Assembly (NCBI GenBank): GCA_030142905.1
Contig: JASJOG010000078.1
Location: forward strand, 1,116,001-1,180,000
Source of the DNA: Heliopora coerulea
Lineage: Eukaryota > Cnidaria > Anthozoa > Scleralcyonacea > Helioporidae
Reading direction: 5' to 3'
Length of the DNA: 64,000 nucleotides
In this document: positions 23,633-36,100 of the stretch, in pieces
How positions within the stretch are numbered: the stretch's first letter is position 1
Layout of the letters: the number at the start of each line of letters is the position of its first letter
Made by a program: the position numbers and the translations under genes
Notes under the pieces: model-generated
Told to the model about the DNA's origin: nothing
Databases searched by the model: none
Seen by the model: the letters and a program-made list of their open reading frames with translations, nothing else

Positions 23633-26600
23633 TAGGAAACTTTCCAAATACTTCCAAATTGTTCTCCTACACCCAAATGTCATGAAACAAATCGATTTTC
23701 TTCTATTTGACGATTTGCTGTGAAAATTTCTCCAACTCGTCAAAAACGCTTTATCACGTCGGGATAAGACGATTACTAAAACGAACTGTGAAAAAGTTGT
23801 GGCTTAAGTTTGTTGCATTGGTCGAATGTTTCCCAAAACTCGTCAATCGGTTTAAAATGATCTTTTCGGGTCAGAGAAGAGAATAAAAGCATTAGTTGAT
23901 TGATTCGAGAAGTACTTGCGAAAATATGGCAATGTTTAAAAATTGGACAATTAAGCCTTATATACGCATAAAAGCCAGAATATGGTAAGATTTAGTTAAA
24001 CACCAAATAGTTGTAGGAAACTTTCCAAATTCTTCTAAATTGTTCTCCTCCACCCAAACATCATGAAACAAATCGATTTTCGTCGATTTGACGATTTGCT
24101 GTAAAAATTTCTCCAACTCGTCAAAAACGCTTTATCTCGTCGGGATAAGACGATTACTAAAACGAACTGTGAAAAAGTTGTGGCTTAAGTTAGTTGCATT
24201 GGTCGAATGTTTCCCAAAACTCGACAATCGGTTAAAAATGGTCTTCTCGGGTCAGAGAAGAGAATAAAAGCATTAGTTGATTGATTCGAGAAGTACTTGC
24301 GAAAATATGGCAATGTTTAAAAATTGGACAATTAAGCCTTATATACGCATAAAAGCCAGAATATGGTAAGATTTAGTTAAACACCAAATAGTTGAAGGAA
24401 ACTTTCCAAATACTTCAATATTGTTCTCCTCCACCTAAACATCATGAAACAAATCGATTTTCGTCGATTTGACGATTTGCTGTGAAAATTTCTCCAACTC
24501 GTCAAAAACGCTTTATCTCGTCGGGATAAGACGATTACTAAAACGAACTGTGAAAAAGTTGTGGCTTAAGTTAGTTGCATTGGTCGAATCTTTCCCAAAA
24601 CTCGTCAATCGGTTAAAAATGATCTTCTCGGGTCAGAGAAGAGAATAAAAGCATTAGTTGATTGATTCGAGAAGTACTTGCGAAAATATGGCAATGTTTA
24701 AAAATTGGACAATTAAGCCTTATATACGCATAAAAGCCAGAATATGGTAAGATTTAGTTAAACACCAAATAGTTGTAGGAAACTTTCCAAATACTTCAAA
24801 ATTGTTCTCCTCCACCTAAACATCATGAAACAAATCGATTTTCGTCGATTTGACGATTTGCTGTAAAAATTTCTCCAACTCGTCAAAAACGCTTTATCTC
24901 GTCGGGATAAGATGATTACTAAAACGAACTGTGAAAAAGTTGTGGCTTAAGTTTGTTGCATTGGTCGAATGTTTCCCAAAACTCGTCAATCGGTTTAAAA
25001 TGATCTTTTCGGGTCAGAGAAGAGAATAAAAGCATTAGTTGATTGATTCGAGAAGTACTTGCGAAAATATGGCAATGTTTAAAAATTGGACAATTAAGCC
25101 TTATATACGCATAAAAGCCAGAATATGGTAAGATTTAGTTAAACACCAAATAGTTGTAGGAAACTTTCCAAATACTTCTAAATTGTTCTCCTCCACCCAA
25201 ACATCATGAAACAAATCGATTTTCGTCGATTTGACGATTTGCTGTAAAAATTTCTCCAACTCGTCAAAAACGCTTTATCTCGTCGGGATAAGACGATTAC
25301 TAAAACGAACTGTGAAAAAGTTGTGGCTTAAGTTTGTTGCATTGGTCGAATGTTTCCCAAAACTCGTCAATCGGATAAAAATGATCTTTTCGGGTCAGAG
25401 AAGAGAATAAAAGCATTAGTTGATTGATTCGAGAAGTACTTGCGAAAATATGGCAATGTTTAAAAATTGGACAATTAAGCCTTATATACGCCTAAAAGCC
25501 AGAAGTATGCCAAGAATTGGTTAAACACCAAATAGGTTTAGGAAACTTTCCAAATACTTCCAAATTGTTCTCCTACACCCAAATGTCATGAAACAAATCG
25601 ATTTTCTTCTATTTGACGATTTGCTGTAAAAATTTCTCCAACTCGTCAAAAACGCTTTATCTCGTCGAAATAAGACGATTACTAAAACGAACTGTGAAAC
25701 AGTTGTGGCTTAAGTTTGTTGCATTGGTCGAATGTTCCCCAAAACTCGTCAATCGGTTTAAAATGATCTTTTCGGGTCAGAGAAGAGAATAAAAGCATTA
25801 GTTGATTGATTCGAGAAGTACTTGCGAAAATATGGCAATGTTTAAAAATTGGACAATTAAGCTTTATATACGCATAAAAGCCAGAATATGGTAAGATTTA
25901 GTTAAACACCAAATAGTTGTAGGAAACTTTCCAAATATTTCTAAATTGTTCTCCTCCACCTAAAAATCATGAAACAAATCGATTTTCTTCGATTTGACGA
26001 TTTGCTGTGAAAATTTCTCCAACTCGTCAAAAACGCTTTATCTCGTCGGGATAAGACGATTACTAAAACGAACTGTGAAAAAGTTGTGGCTTAAGTTTGT
26101 TGCATTGGTCGAATGTTTCCCAAAACTCGTCAATCGGTTTAAAATGATCTTTTCGGGTCAGAGAAGAGAATAAAAGCATTAGTTGATTGATTCGAGAAGT
26201 ACTTGCGAAAATATGGCAATGTTTAAAAATTGGACAATTAAGCCTTATATACGCATAAAAGCCAGAATATGGTGGATTTAGTTAAACACCAAATAGTTGT
26301 AGGAAACTTTCCAAATACTTCTAAATTGTTCTCCTCCACCCAAACATCATGAAACAAATCGATTTTCGTCGATTTGACGATTTGCTGTAAAAATTTCTCC
26401 AACTCGTCAAAAACGCTTTATCTCGTCGGGATAAAACGATTACTAAAATGAACTGTGAAACAGTTGTGGCTTAAGTTTGTTGCATTTGTCAAATATTTGC
26501 AAAAACTCGTCAATCGGTTTAAAATGATCTTTTCGGGTCAGAGAAGAGAATAAAAGCATTAGTTGATTGATTCGAGAAGTACTTGCGAAAATATGGCAAT

Positions 26601-28968
26601 GTTTAAAAATTGGACAATTAAGCCTTATATACGCATAAAAGCCAGAATATGGTAAGATTTAGTTAAACACCAAATAGTTGAAGGAAACTTTCCAAATACT
26701 TCAAAATTGTTCTCCTCCACCTAAACATCATGAAACAAATCGATTTTCGTCGATTTGACGATTTGCTGTAAAAATTTCTCCAACTCGTCAAAAACGCTTT
26801 ATCTCGTCGGGATAAGATGATTACTAAAACGAACTGTGAAAAAGTTGTGGCTTAAGTTTGTTGCATTGGTCGAATGTTTCCCAAAACTCGTCAATCGGTT
26901 TAAAATGATCTTTTCGGGTCAGAGAAGAGAATAAAAGCATTAGTTGATTGATTCGAGAAGTACTTGCGAAAATATGGCAATGTTTAAAAATTGGACAATT
27001 AAGCCTTATATACGCATAAAAGCCAGAATATGGTAAGATTTAGTTAAACACCAAATAGTTGTAGGAAACTTTCCAAATACTTCTAAATTGTTCTCCTCCA
27101 CCCAAACATCATGAAACAAATCGATTTTCGTCGATTTGACGATTTGCTGTAAAAATTTCTCCAACTCGTCAAAAACGCTTTATCTCGTCGGGATAAGACG
27201 ATTACTAAAACGAACTGTGAAAAAGTTGTGGCTTAAGTTTGTTGCATTGGTCGAATGTTTCCCAAAACTCGTCAATCGGTTAAAAATGATCTTTTCGGGT
27301 CAGAGAAGAGAATAAAAGCATTAGTTGATTGATTCGAGAAGTACTTGCGAAAATAAGGCAATGTTTAAAAATTGGACAATTAAGCCTTATATACGCCTAA
27401 AAGCCAGAAGTATGCCAAGAATTGGTTAAACATCAAATAGGTTTAGGAAACTTTCCAAATACTTCCAAATTGTTCTCCTACACCCAAATGTCATGAAACA
27501 AATCGATTTTCTTCTATTTGACGATTTGCTGTGAAAATTTCTCCAACTCGTCAAAAACGCTTTATCTCGTCGAAATAAGACGATTACTAAAACGAACTGT
27601 GAAACAGTTGTGGCTTAAGTTTGTTGCATTGGTCGAATGTTCCCCAAAACTCGTCAATCGGTTTAAAATGATCTTTTCGGGTCAGAGAAGAGAATAAAAG
27701 CATTAGTTGATTGATTCGAGAAGTACTTGCGAAAATATGGCAATGTTTAAAAATTGGACAATTAAGCTTTATATACGCATAAAAGCCAGAATATGGTAAG
27801 ATTTAGTTAAACACCAAATAGTTGTAGGAAACTTTCCAAATTCTTCTAAATTGTTCTCCTCCACCAAAACATCATGAAACAAATCGATTTTCGTCGATTT
27901 GACGATTTGCTGTAAAAATTTCTCCAACTCGTCATAAACGCTTTATCTCGTCGGGATAAGACGATTACTAAAACGAACTGTGAAAAAGTTGTGGCTTAAG
28001 TTAGTTGCATTGGTCGAATCTTTCCCAAAACTCGTCAATCGGTTAAAAATGATCTTTTCGGGTCAGAGAAGAGAATAAAAGCATTAGTTGATTGATTCGA
28101 GAAGTACTTGCGAAAATATGGCAATGTTTAAAAATTGGACAATTAAGCCTTATATACGCATAAAAGCCAGAATATGGTAAGATTTAGTTAAACACCAAAT
28201 AGTTGTAGGAAACTTTCCAAATACTTCAAAATTGTTCTCCTCCACCTAAACATCATGAAACAAATCGATTTTCGTCGATTTGACGATTTGCTGTAAAAAT
28301 TTCTCCATCTCGTCAAAAACGCTTTATCTCGTCGGGATAAGACGATTACTAAAACGAACTGTGAAAAAGTTGTGGCTTAAGTTTGTTGCATTGGTCGAAT
28401 GTTTCCCAAAACTCGTCAATCGGTTTAAAATGATCTTTTCGGGTCAGAGAAGAGAATAAAAGCATTAGTTGATTGATTCGAGAAGTACTTGCGAAAATAT
28501 GGCAATGTTTAAAAATTGGACAATTAAGCCTTATATACGCCTAAAAGCCAGAATATGGTAAGATTTAGTTAAACACCAAATAGTTGTAGGAAACTTTCCA
28601 AATACTTCTAAATTGTTCTCCTCCACCCAAACATCATGAAACAAATCGATTTTCGTCGATTTGACGATTTGCTGTAAAATTTTCTCCAACTCGTCAAAAA
28701 CGCTTTATCTCGTCGGGATAAGACGGTTACTAAAACGAACTGTGAAACAGTTGTGGCTTAAGTTTGTTGCATTGGTCGAATGTTTCCCAAAACTCGTCAA
28801 TCGGTTAAAAATGATCTTTTCGGGTCAGAGAAGAGAATAAAAGCATTAGTTGATTGATTCGAGAAGTACTTGCGAAAATATGGCAATGTTTAAAAATTGG
28901 ACAATTAAGCCTTATATACGCCTAAAAGCCAGAAGTATGCCAAGAATTGGTTAAACATCAAATAGGTT
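23633..28968. repeat. Five-, five- and four-monomer units related to the preceding tetramer
   Basis: Class B-led units start at 23633 (five monomers), 25539 (five) and 27444 (four). The 25539 and 27444 units keep ACTTCCAAATTG and GTTCCCCAAAAC. The 23633 unit joins a class B junction to TAGTTGTAGG rather than TAGGTTTAGG, so it looks like a recombinant at the monomer border. Inserted monomers carry AAATTCTTC, TTCAAAATTG or TTCAATATTG, GAATCTTTCC and GATCTTCTCG, types also found at 11-16 kb. One base is missing near 26273 (ATGGTGGATTT). Confidence 0.85.
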
Positions 28969-31256
28969 TAGGAAACTTTCCAAATACTTCTAAATTGTTC
29001 TCCTACACCCAAATGTCATGAAACAAATCGATTTTCTTCTATTTGACGATTTGCTGTGAAAATTTCTCCAACTCGTCAAAAACGCTTTATCTCGTCGAAA
29101 TAAGACGATTACTAAAACGAACTGTGAAACAGTTGTGGCTTAAGTTTGTTGCATTGGTCGAATGTTTCCCAAAACTCGTCAATCGGTTTAAAATGATCTT
29201 TTCGGGTCAGAGAAGAGAATAAAAGCATTAGTTGTTTGATTCGAGAAGTACTTGCGAAAATATGGCAATGTTTAAAAATTGGACAATTAAGCCTTATATA
29301 CGCATAAAAGCCAGAATATGGTAAGATTTAGTTAAACACCAAATAGTTGTAGGAAACTTTCCAAATACTTCTAAATTGTTCTCCTCCACCTAAAAATCAT
29401 GAAACAAATCGATTTTCTTCGATTTGACGATTTGCTGTGAAAATTTCTCCAACTCGTCAAAAACGCTTTATCTCGTCGGGATAAGACGATTACTAAAACG
29501 AACTGTGAAACAGTTGTGGCTTAAGTTTGTTGCATTTGTCGAATATTTGCAAAAACTCGTCAATCGGTTTAAAATGATCTTTTCGGGTCAGAGAAGAGAA
29601 TAAAAGCATTAGTTTATTGATTCGAGAAGTACTTGCGAAAATATGGCAATGTTTAAAAATTGGACAATTAAGCTTTATATACGCATAAAAGCCAGAATAT
29701 GGTAAGATTTAGTTAAACACCAAATAGTTGTAGGAAACTTTCCAAATACTTCTAAATTATTCTCCTCCACCCAAACATCATGAAACAAATCGATTTTCGT
29801 CGATTTGACGATTTGCTGTGAAAATTTCTCCAACTCGTCAAAAACGCTTTATCTCGTCGGGATAAGACGATTACTAAAACGAACTGTGAAACAGTTGTGG
29901 CTTAAGTTAGTTGCATTGGTCGAATGTTTCCCAAAACTCGTCAATCGGTTTAAAATGATCTTTTCGGGTCAGAGAAGAGAATAAAAGCATTAGTTGATTG
30001 ATTCGAGAAGTACTTGCGAAAATATGGCAATGTTTAAAAATTGGACAATTAAGCCTTATATACGCCTAAAAGCCAGAAGTATGCCTAGAATTGGTTAAAC
30101 ACCAAATAAGTTTAGGAAACTTTCCAAATACTTCTAAATTGTTCTCCTACACCCAAATGTCATGAAACAAATCGATTTTCTTCTATTTGACGATTTGCTG
30201 TGAAAATTTCTCCAACTCGTCAAAAACGCTTTATCTCGTCGGGATAAGACGATTACTAAAACGAACTGTGAAAAAGTTGTGGCTTAAGTTTGTTGCATTG
30301 GTCGAATGTTTCCCAAAACTCGTCAATCGGTTTAAAATGATCTTTTCGGGTCAGAGAAGAGAATAAAAGCATTAGTTGATTGATTCGAGAAGTACTTGCG
30401 AAAATATGGCAATGTTTAAAAATTGGACAATTAAGCCTTATATACGCATAAAAGCCAGAATATGGTAAGATTTAGTTAAACACCAAATAGTTGTAGGAAA
30501 CTTTCCAAATACTTCTAAATTGTTCTCCTCCACCCAAACATCATGAAACAAATCGATTTTCTTCGATTTGACGATTTGCTGTGAAAATTTCTCCAACTCG
30601 TCAAAAACGCTTTATCTCGTCGGGATAAGACGATTACTAAAACGAACTGTGAAAAAGTTGTGGCTTAAGTTTGTTGCATTGGTCGAATGTTTCCCAAAAC
30701 TCGTCAATCGGTTTAAAATGATCTTTTCGGGTCAGAGAAGAGAATAAAAGCATTAGTTTATTGATTCGAGAAGTACTTGCGAAAATATGGCAATGTTTAA
30801 AAATTGGACAATTAAGCTTTATATACGCATAAAAGCCAGAATATGGTAAGATTTAGTTAAACACCAAATAGTTGTACGAAACTTTCCAAATACTTCTAAA
30901 TTGTTCTCCTCCACCCAAACATCATGAAACAAATCGATTTTCGTCGATTTGACGATTTGCTGTGAAAATTTCTCCAACTCGTCAAAAACGCTTTATCTCG
31001 TCGGGATAAGACGATTACTAAAACGAACTGTGAAACAGTTGTGGCTTAAGTTAGTTGCATTGGTCGAATGTTTCCCAAAACTCGTCAATCGGTTTAAAAT
31101 GATCTTTTCGGGTCAGAGAAGAGAATAAAAGCATTAGTTGATTGATTCGAGAAGTACTTGCGAAAATATGGCAATGTTTAAAAATTGGACAATTAAGTCT
31201 TATATACGCCTAAAAGCCAGAAGTATGCCTAGAATTGGTTAAACACCAAATAGGTT
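28969..31256. repeat. Three-monomer higher-order repeat, two copies (1144 bp)
   Basis: Triplets at 28969-30112 and 30113-31256 share an order: a CTTCTATTT monomer after the class B junction, a CTTCGATTT monomer with AGTTTATTG and GCTTTATAT, and a monomer with TGTGAAAATT plus AAGTTAGTTGC ending in class B GCCTAG. The copies differ in the middle unit body (TATTTGC in the first, GTTTCCC in the second) and by TACGAAAC in the last unit of the second copy. No gene is present. Confidence 0.86.
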
Positions 31257-33161
31257 TAGGAAACTTTCCAAATACTTCTAAATTGTTCTCCTACACCCAA
31301 ATGTCATGAAAAAATCGATTTTCTTCTATTTGACGATTTGCTGTGAAAATTTCTCCAACTCGTCAAAAACGCTTTATCTCGTCGGGATAAGACGATTACT
31401 AAAACGAACTGTGAAAAAGTTGTGGCTTAAGTTTGTTGCATTGGTCGAATGTTTCCCAAAACTCGTCAATCGGTTTAAAATGATCTTTTCGGGTCAGAGA
31501 AGAGAATAAAAGCATTAGTTGATTGATTCGAGAAGTACTTGCGAAAATATGGCAATGTTTAAAAATTGGACAATTAAGCCTTATATACGCATAAAAGCCA
31601 GAATATGGTAAGATTTAGTTAAACACCAAATAGTTGTAGGAAACTTTCCAAATACTTCTAAATTGTTCTCCTCCACCCAAACATCATGAAACAAATCGAT
31701 TTTCGTCGATTTGACGATTTGCTGTAAAAATTTCTCCAACTCGTCAAAAACGCTTTATCTCGTCGGGATAAGACGATTACTAAAACGAACTGTGAAAAAG
31801 TTGTGGCTTAAGTTTGTTGCATTGGTCGAATGTTTCCCAAAACTCGTCAATCGGTTAAAAATGATCTTTTCGGGTCAGAGAAGAGAATAAAAGCATTAGT
31901 TGATTGATTCGAGAAGTACTTGCGAAAATATGGCAATGTTTAAAAATTGGACAATTAAGCCTTATATACGCATAAAAGCCAGAATATGGTAAGATTTAGT
32001 TAAACACCAAATAGTTGTAGGAAACTTTCCAAATTCTTCTAAATTGTTCTCCTCCACCCAAACATCATGAAACAAATCGATTTTCGTCGAATTGACGATT
32101 TGCTGTAAAAATTTCTCCAACTCGTCAAAAACGTTTTATCTCGTCGGGATAAGACGATTACTAAAACGAACTGTGAAAAAGTTGTGGCTTAAGTTTGTTG
32201 CATTGGTCGAATGTTTCCCAAAACTCGTCAATCGGTTAAAAATGAGCTTTTCGGGTCAGAGAAGAGAATAAAAGCATTAGTTGATTGATTCGAGAAGTAC
32301 TTGCGAAAATATGGCAATGTTTAAAAATTGGACAATTAAGCCTTAAATACGCATAAAAGCCAGAATATGGTAAGATTTAGTTAAACACCAAATAGTTGTA
32401 GGAAACTTTCCAAATACTTCAAAATTGTTCTCCTCCACCTAAACATCATGAAACAAATCGATTTTCGTCGATTTGACAATTTGCTGTAAAAATTTCTCCA
32501 ACTCGTCAAAAACGCTTTATCTCGTCGGGATAAGACGATTACTAAAACGAACTGTGAAAAAGTTGTGGCTTAAGTTTGTTGCATTGGTCGAATGTTTCCC
32601 AAAACTCGTCAATCGGTTTAAAATGATCTTTTCGGGTCAGAGAAGAGAATAAAAGCATTAGTTGATTGATTCGAGAAGTACTTGCGAAAATATGGCAATG
32701 TTTAAAAATTGGACAATTAAGCCTTATATACGCATAAAAGCCAGAATATGGTAAGATTTAGTTAAACACCAAATAGTTGTAGGAAACTTTCCAAATACTT
32801 CTAAATTGTTCTCCTCCACCCAAACATCATGAAACAAATCGATTTTCGTCGATTTGACGATTTGCTGTAAAAATTTCTCCAACTCGTCAAAAACGCTTTA
32901 TCTCGTCGGGATAAGACGATTACTAAAACGAACTGTGAAAAAGTTGTGGCTTAAGTTTGTTGCATTGGTCGAATGTTTCCCAAAACTCGTCAATCGGTTA
33001 AAAATGATCTTTTCGGGTCAGAGAAGAGAATAAAAGCATTAGTTGATTGATACGAGAAGTACTTGCGAAAATATGGCAATGTTTAAAAATTGGACAATTA
33101 AGCCTTATATACGCCTAAAAGCCAGAAGTTTGCCAAGAATTGGTTAAACACCAAATAGGTT
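31257..33161. repeat. Five-monomer unit with a one-base deletion at its start
   Basis: The unit begins with a monomer reading ATGAAAAAATCG, one C shorter than ATGAAACAAATCG, near 31310. That deletion joins ATG at 31306 to the downstream frame and yields a 67-codon run that I do not regard as a gene. Later monomers carry AAATTCTTC, ACGTTTTATC, ATGAGCTTTTC, CCTTAAATACG (32343) and TTTGACAATTTGC, and the last one carries GATACGAG. These markers are repeated 3431 bp downstream. Confidence 0.85.
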
Positions 33162-36100
33162 TAGGAAACTTTCCAAATACTTCTAAATTTTTCTCCTACA
33201 CCCAAATGTCATGAAACAAATCGATTTTCTTCTATTTGACGATTTGCTGTGAAAATTTCTCCAACTCGTCAAAAACGCTTTATCTCGTCGAAATAAGACG
33301 ATTACTAAAACGAACTGTGAAACAGTTGTGGCTTAAGTTTGTTGCATTGGTCGAATGTTTCCCAAAACTCGTCAATCGGTTTAAAATGATCTTTTCGGGT
33401 CAGAGAAGAGAATAAAAGCATTAGTTGATTGATTCGAGAAGTACTTGCGAGAATATGGCAATGTTTAAAAATTGGACAATTAAGCCTTATATACGCATAA
33501 AAGCCAGAATATGGTAAGATTTAGTTAAACACCAAATAGTTGTAGGAAACTTTCCAAATACTTCTAAATTGTTCTCCTCCACCTAAAAATCATGAAACAA
33601 ATCGATTTTCTTTGATTTGACGATTTGCTGTGAAAATTTCTCCAACTCGTCAAAAACGCTTTATCTCGTCGGGATAAGACGATTACTAAAACGAACTGTG
33701 AAACAGTTGTGGCTTAAGTTTGTTGCATTTGTCGAATATTTGCAAAAACTCGTCAATCGGTTTAAAATGATCTTTTCGGGTCAGAGAAGAGAATAAAAGC
33801 ATTAGTTGATTGATTCGAGAAGTACTTGCGAAAATATGGCAATGTTTAAAAATTGGACAATTAAGCCTTATATACGCATAAAAGCCAGAATATGGTAAGA
33901 TTTAGTTAAACACCAAATAGTTGTAGGAAACTTTCCAAATACTTCTAAATTGTTCTCCTCCACCCAAACATCATGAAACAAATCGATTTTCGTCGATTTG
34001 ACGATTTGCTGTAAAAATTTCTCCAACTCGTCAAAAACGCTTTATCTCGTCGGGATAAGACGATTACTAAAACGAACTGTGAAAAAGTTGTGGCTTAAGT
34101 TTGTTGCATTGGTCGAATGTTTCCCAAAACTCGTCAATCGGTTTAAAATGATCTTTTCGGGTCAGAGAAGAGAATAAAAGCATTAGTTGATTGATTCGAG
34201 AAGTACTTGCGAAAATATGGCAATGTTTAAAAATTGGACAATTAAGCTTTATATACGCATAAAAGCCAGAATATGGTAAGATTTAGTTAAACACCAAATA
34301 GTTGTACGAAACTTTCCAAATACTTCTAAATTGTTCTCCTCCACCCAAACATCATGAAACAAATCGATTTTCGTCGATTTGACGATTTGCTGTGAAAATT
34401 TCTCCAACTCGTCAAAAACGCTTTATCTCGTCGGGATAAGACGATTACTAAAACGAACTGTGAAACAGTTGTGGCTTAAGTTAGTTGCATTGGTCGAATG
34501 TTTCCCAAAACTCGTCAATCGGTTTAAAATGATCTTTTCGGGTCAGAGAAGAGAATAAAAGAATTAGTTGATTGATTCGAGAAGTACTTGCGAAAATATG
34601 GCAATGTTTAAAAATTGGACAATTAAGCCTTATATACGCATAAAAGCCAGAAGTATGCCTAGAATTGGTTAAACACCAAATAGGTTTAGGAAACTTTCCA
34701 AATACTTCTAAATTGTTCTCCTACACCCAAATGTCATGAAACAAATCGATTTTCTTCTATTTGACGATTTGCTGTGAAAATTTCTCCAACTCGTCAAAAA
34801 CGCTTTATCTCGTCGGGATAAGACGATTACTAAAACGAACTGTGAAAAAGTTGTGGCTTAAGTTTGTTGCATTGGTCGAATGTTTCCCAAAACTCGTCAA
34901 TCGGTTTAAAATGATCTTTTCGGGTCAGAGAAGAGAATAAAAGCATTAGTTGATTGATTCGAGAAGTACTTGCGAAAATATGGCAATGTTTAAAAATTGG
35001 ACAATTAAGCCTTATATACGCATAAAAGCCAGAATATGGTAAGATTTAGTTAAACACCAAATAGTTGTAGGAAACTTTCCAAATACTTCTAAATTGTTCT
35101 CCTCCACCCAAACATCATGAAACAAATCGATTTTCGTCGATTTGACGATTTGCTGTAAAAATTTCTCCAACTCGTCAAAAACGCTTTATCTCGTCGGGAT
35201 AAGACGATTACTAAAACGAACTGTGAAAAAGTTGTGAGTTAAGTTTGTTGCATTGGTCGAATGTTTCCCAAAACTCGTCAATCGGTTAAAAATGATCTTT
35301 TCGGGTCAGAGAAGAGAATAAAAGCATTAGTTGATTGATTCGAGAAGTACTTGCGAAAATATGGCAATGTTTAAAAATTGGACAATTAAGCTTTATATAC
35401 GCATAAAAGCCAGAATATGGTAAGATTTAGTTAAACACCAAATAGTTGTAGGAAACTTTCCAAATTCTTCTAAATTGTTCTCCTCCACCGAAACATCATG
35501 AAACAAATCGATTTTCGTCGATTTGACGATTTGCTGTAAAAATTTCTCCAACTCGTCAAAAACGTTTTATCTCGTCGGGATAAGACGATTACTAAAACGA
35601 ACTGTGAAAAAGTTGTGGCTTAAGTTTGTTGCATTGGTCGAATGTTTCCCAAAACTCGTCAATCGGTTAAAAATGAGCTTTTCGGGTCAGAGAAGAGAAT
35701 AAAAGCATTAGTTGATTGATTCGAGAAGTACTTGCGAAAATATGGCAATGTTTAAAAATTGGACAATTAAGCCTTAAATACGCATAAAAGCCAGAATATG
35801 GTAAGATTTAGTTAAACACCAAATAGTTGTAGGAAACTTTCCAAATACTTCAAAATTGTTCTCCTCCACCTAAACATCATGAAACAAATCGATTTTCGTC
35901 GATTTGACAATTTGCTGTAAAAATTTCTCCAACTCGTCAAAAACGCTTTATCTCGTCGGGATAAGACGATTACTAAAACGAACTGTGAAAAAGTTGTGGC
36001 TTAAGTTTGTTGCATTGGTCGAATGTTTCCCAAAACTCGTCAATCGGTTTAAAATGATCTTTTCGGGTCAGAGAAGAGAATAAAAGCATTAGTTGATTGA

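Noticed and set aside
31306..31509. 67-codon plus-strand open frame starting at ATG
   Set aside because: A one-base deletion after ATGAAA joins the short ATG frame to a frame that is open in most monomers. It is a singleton and repeat-derived.
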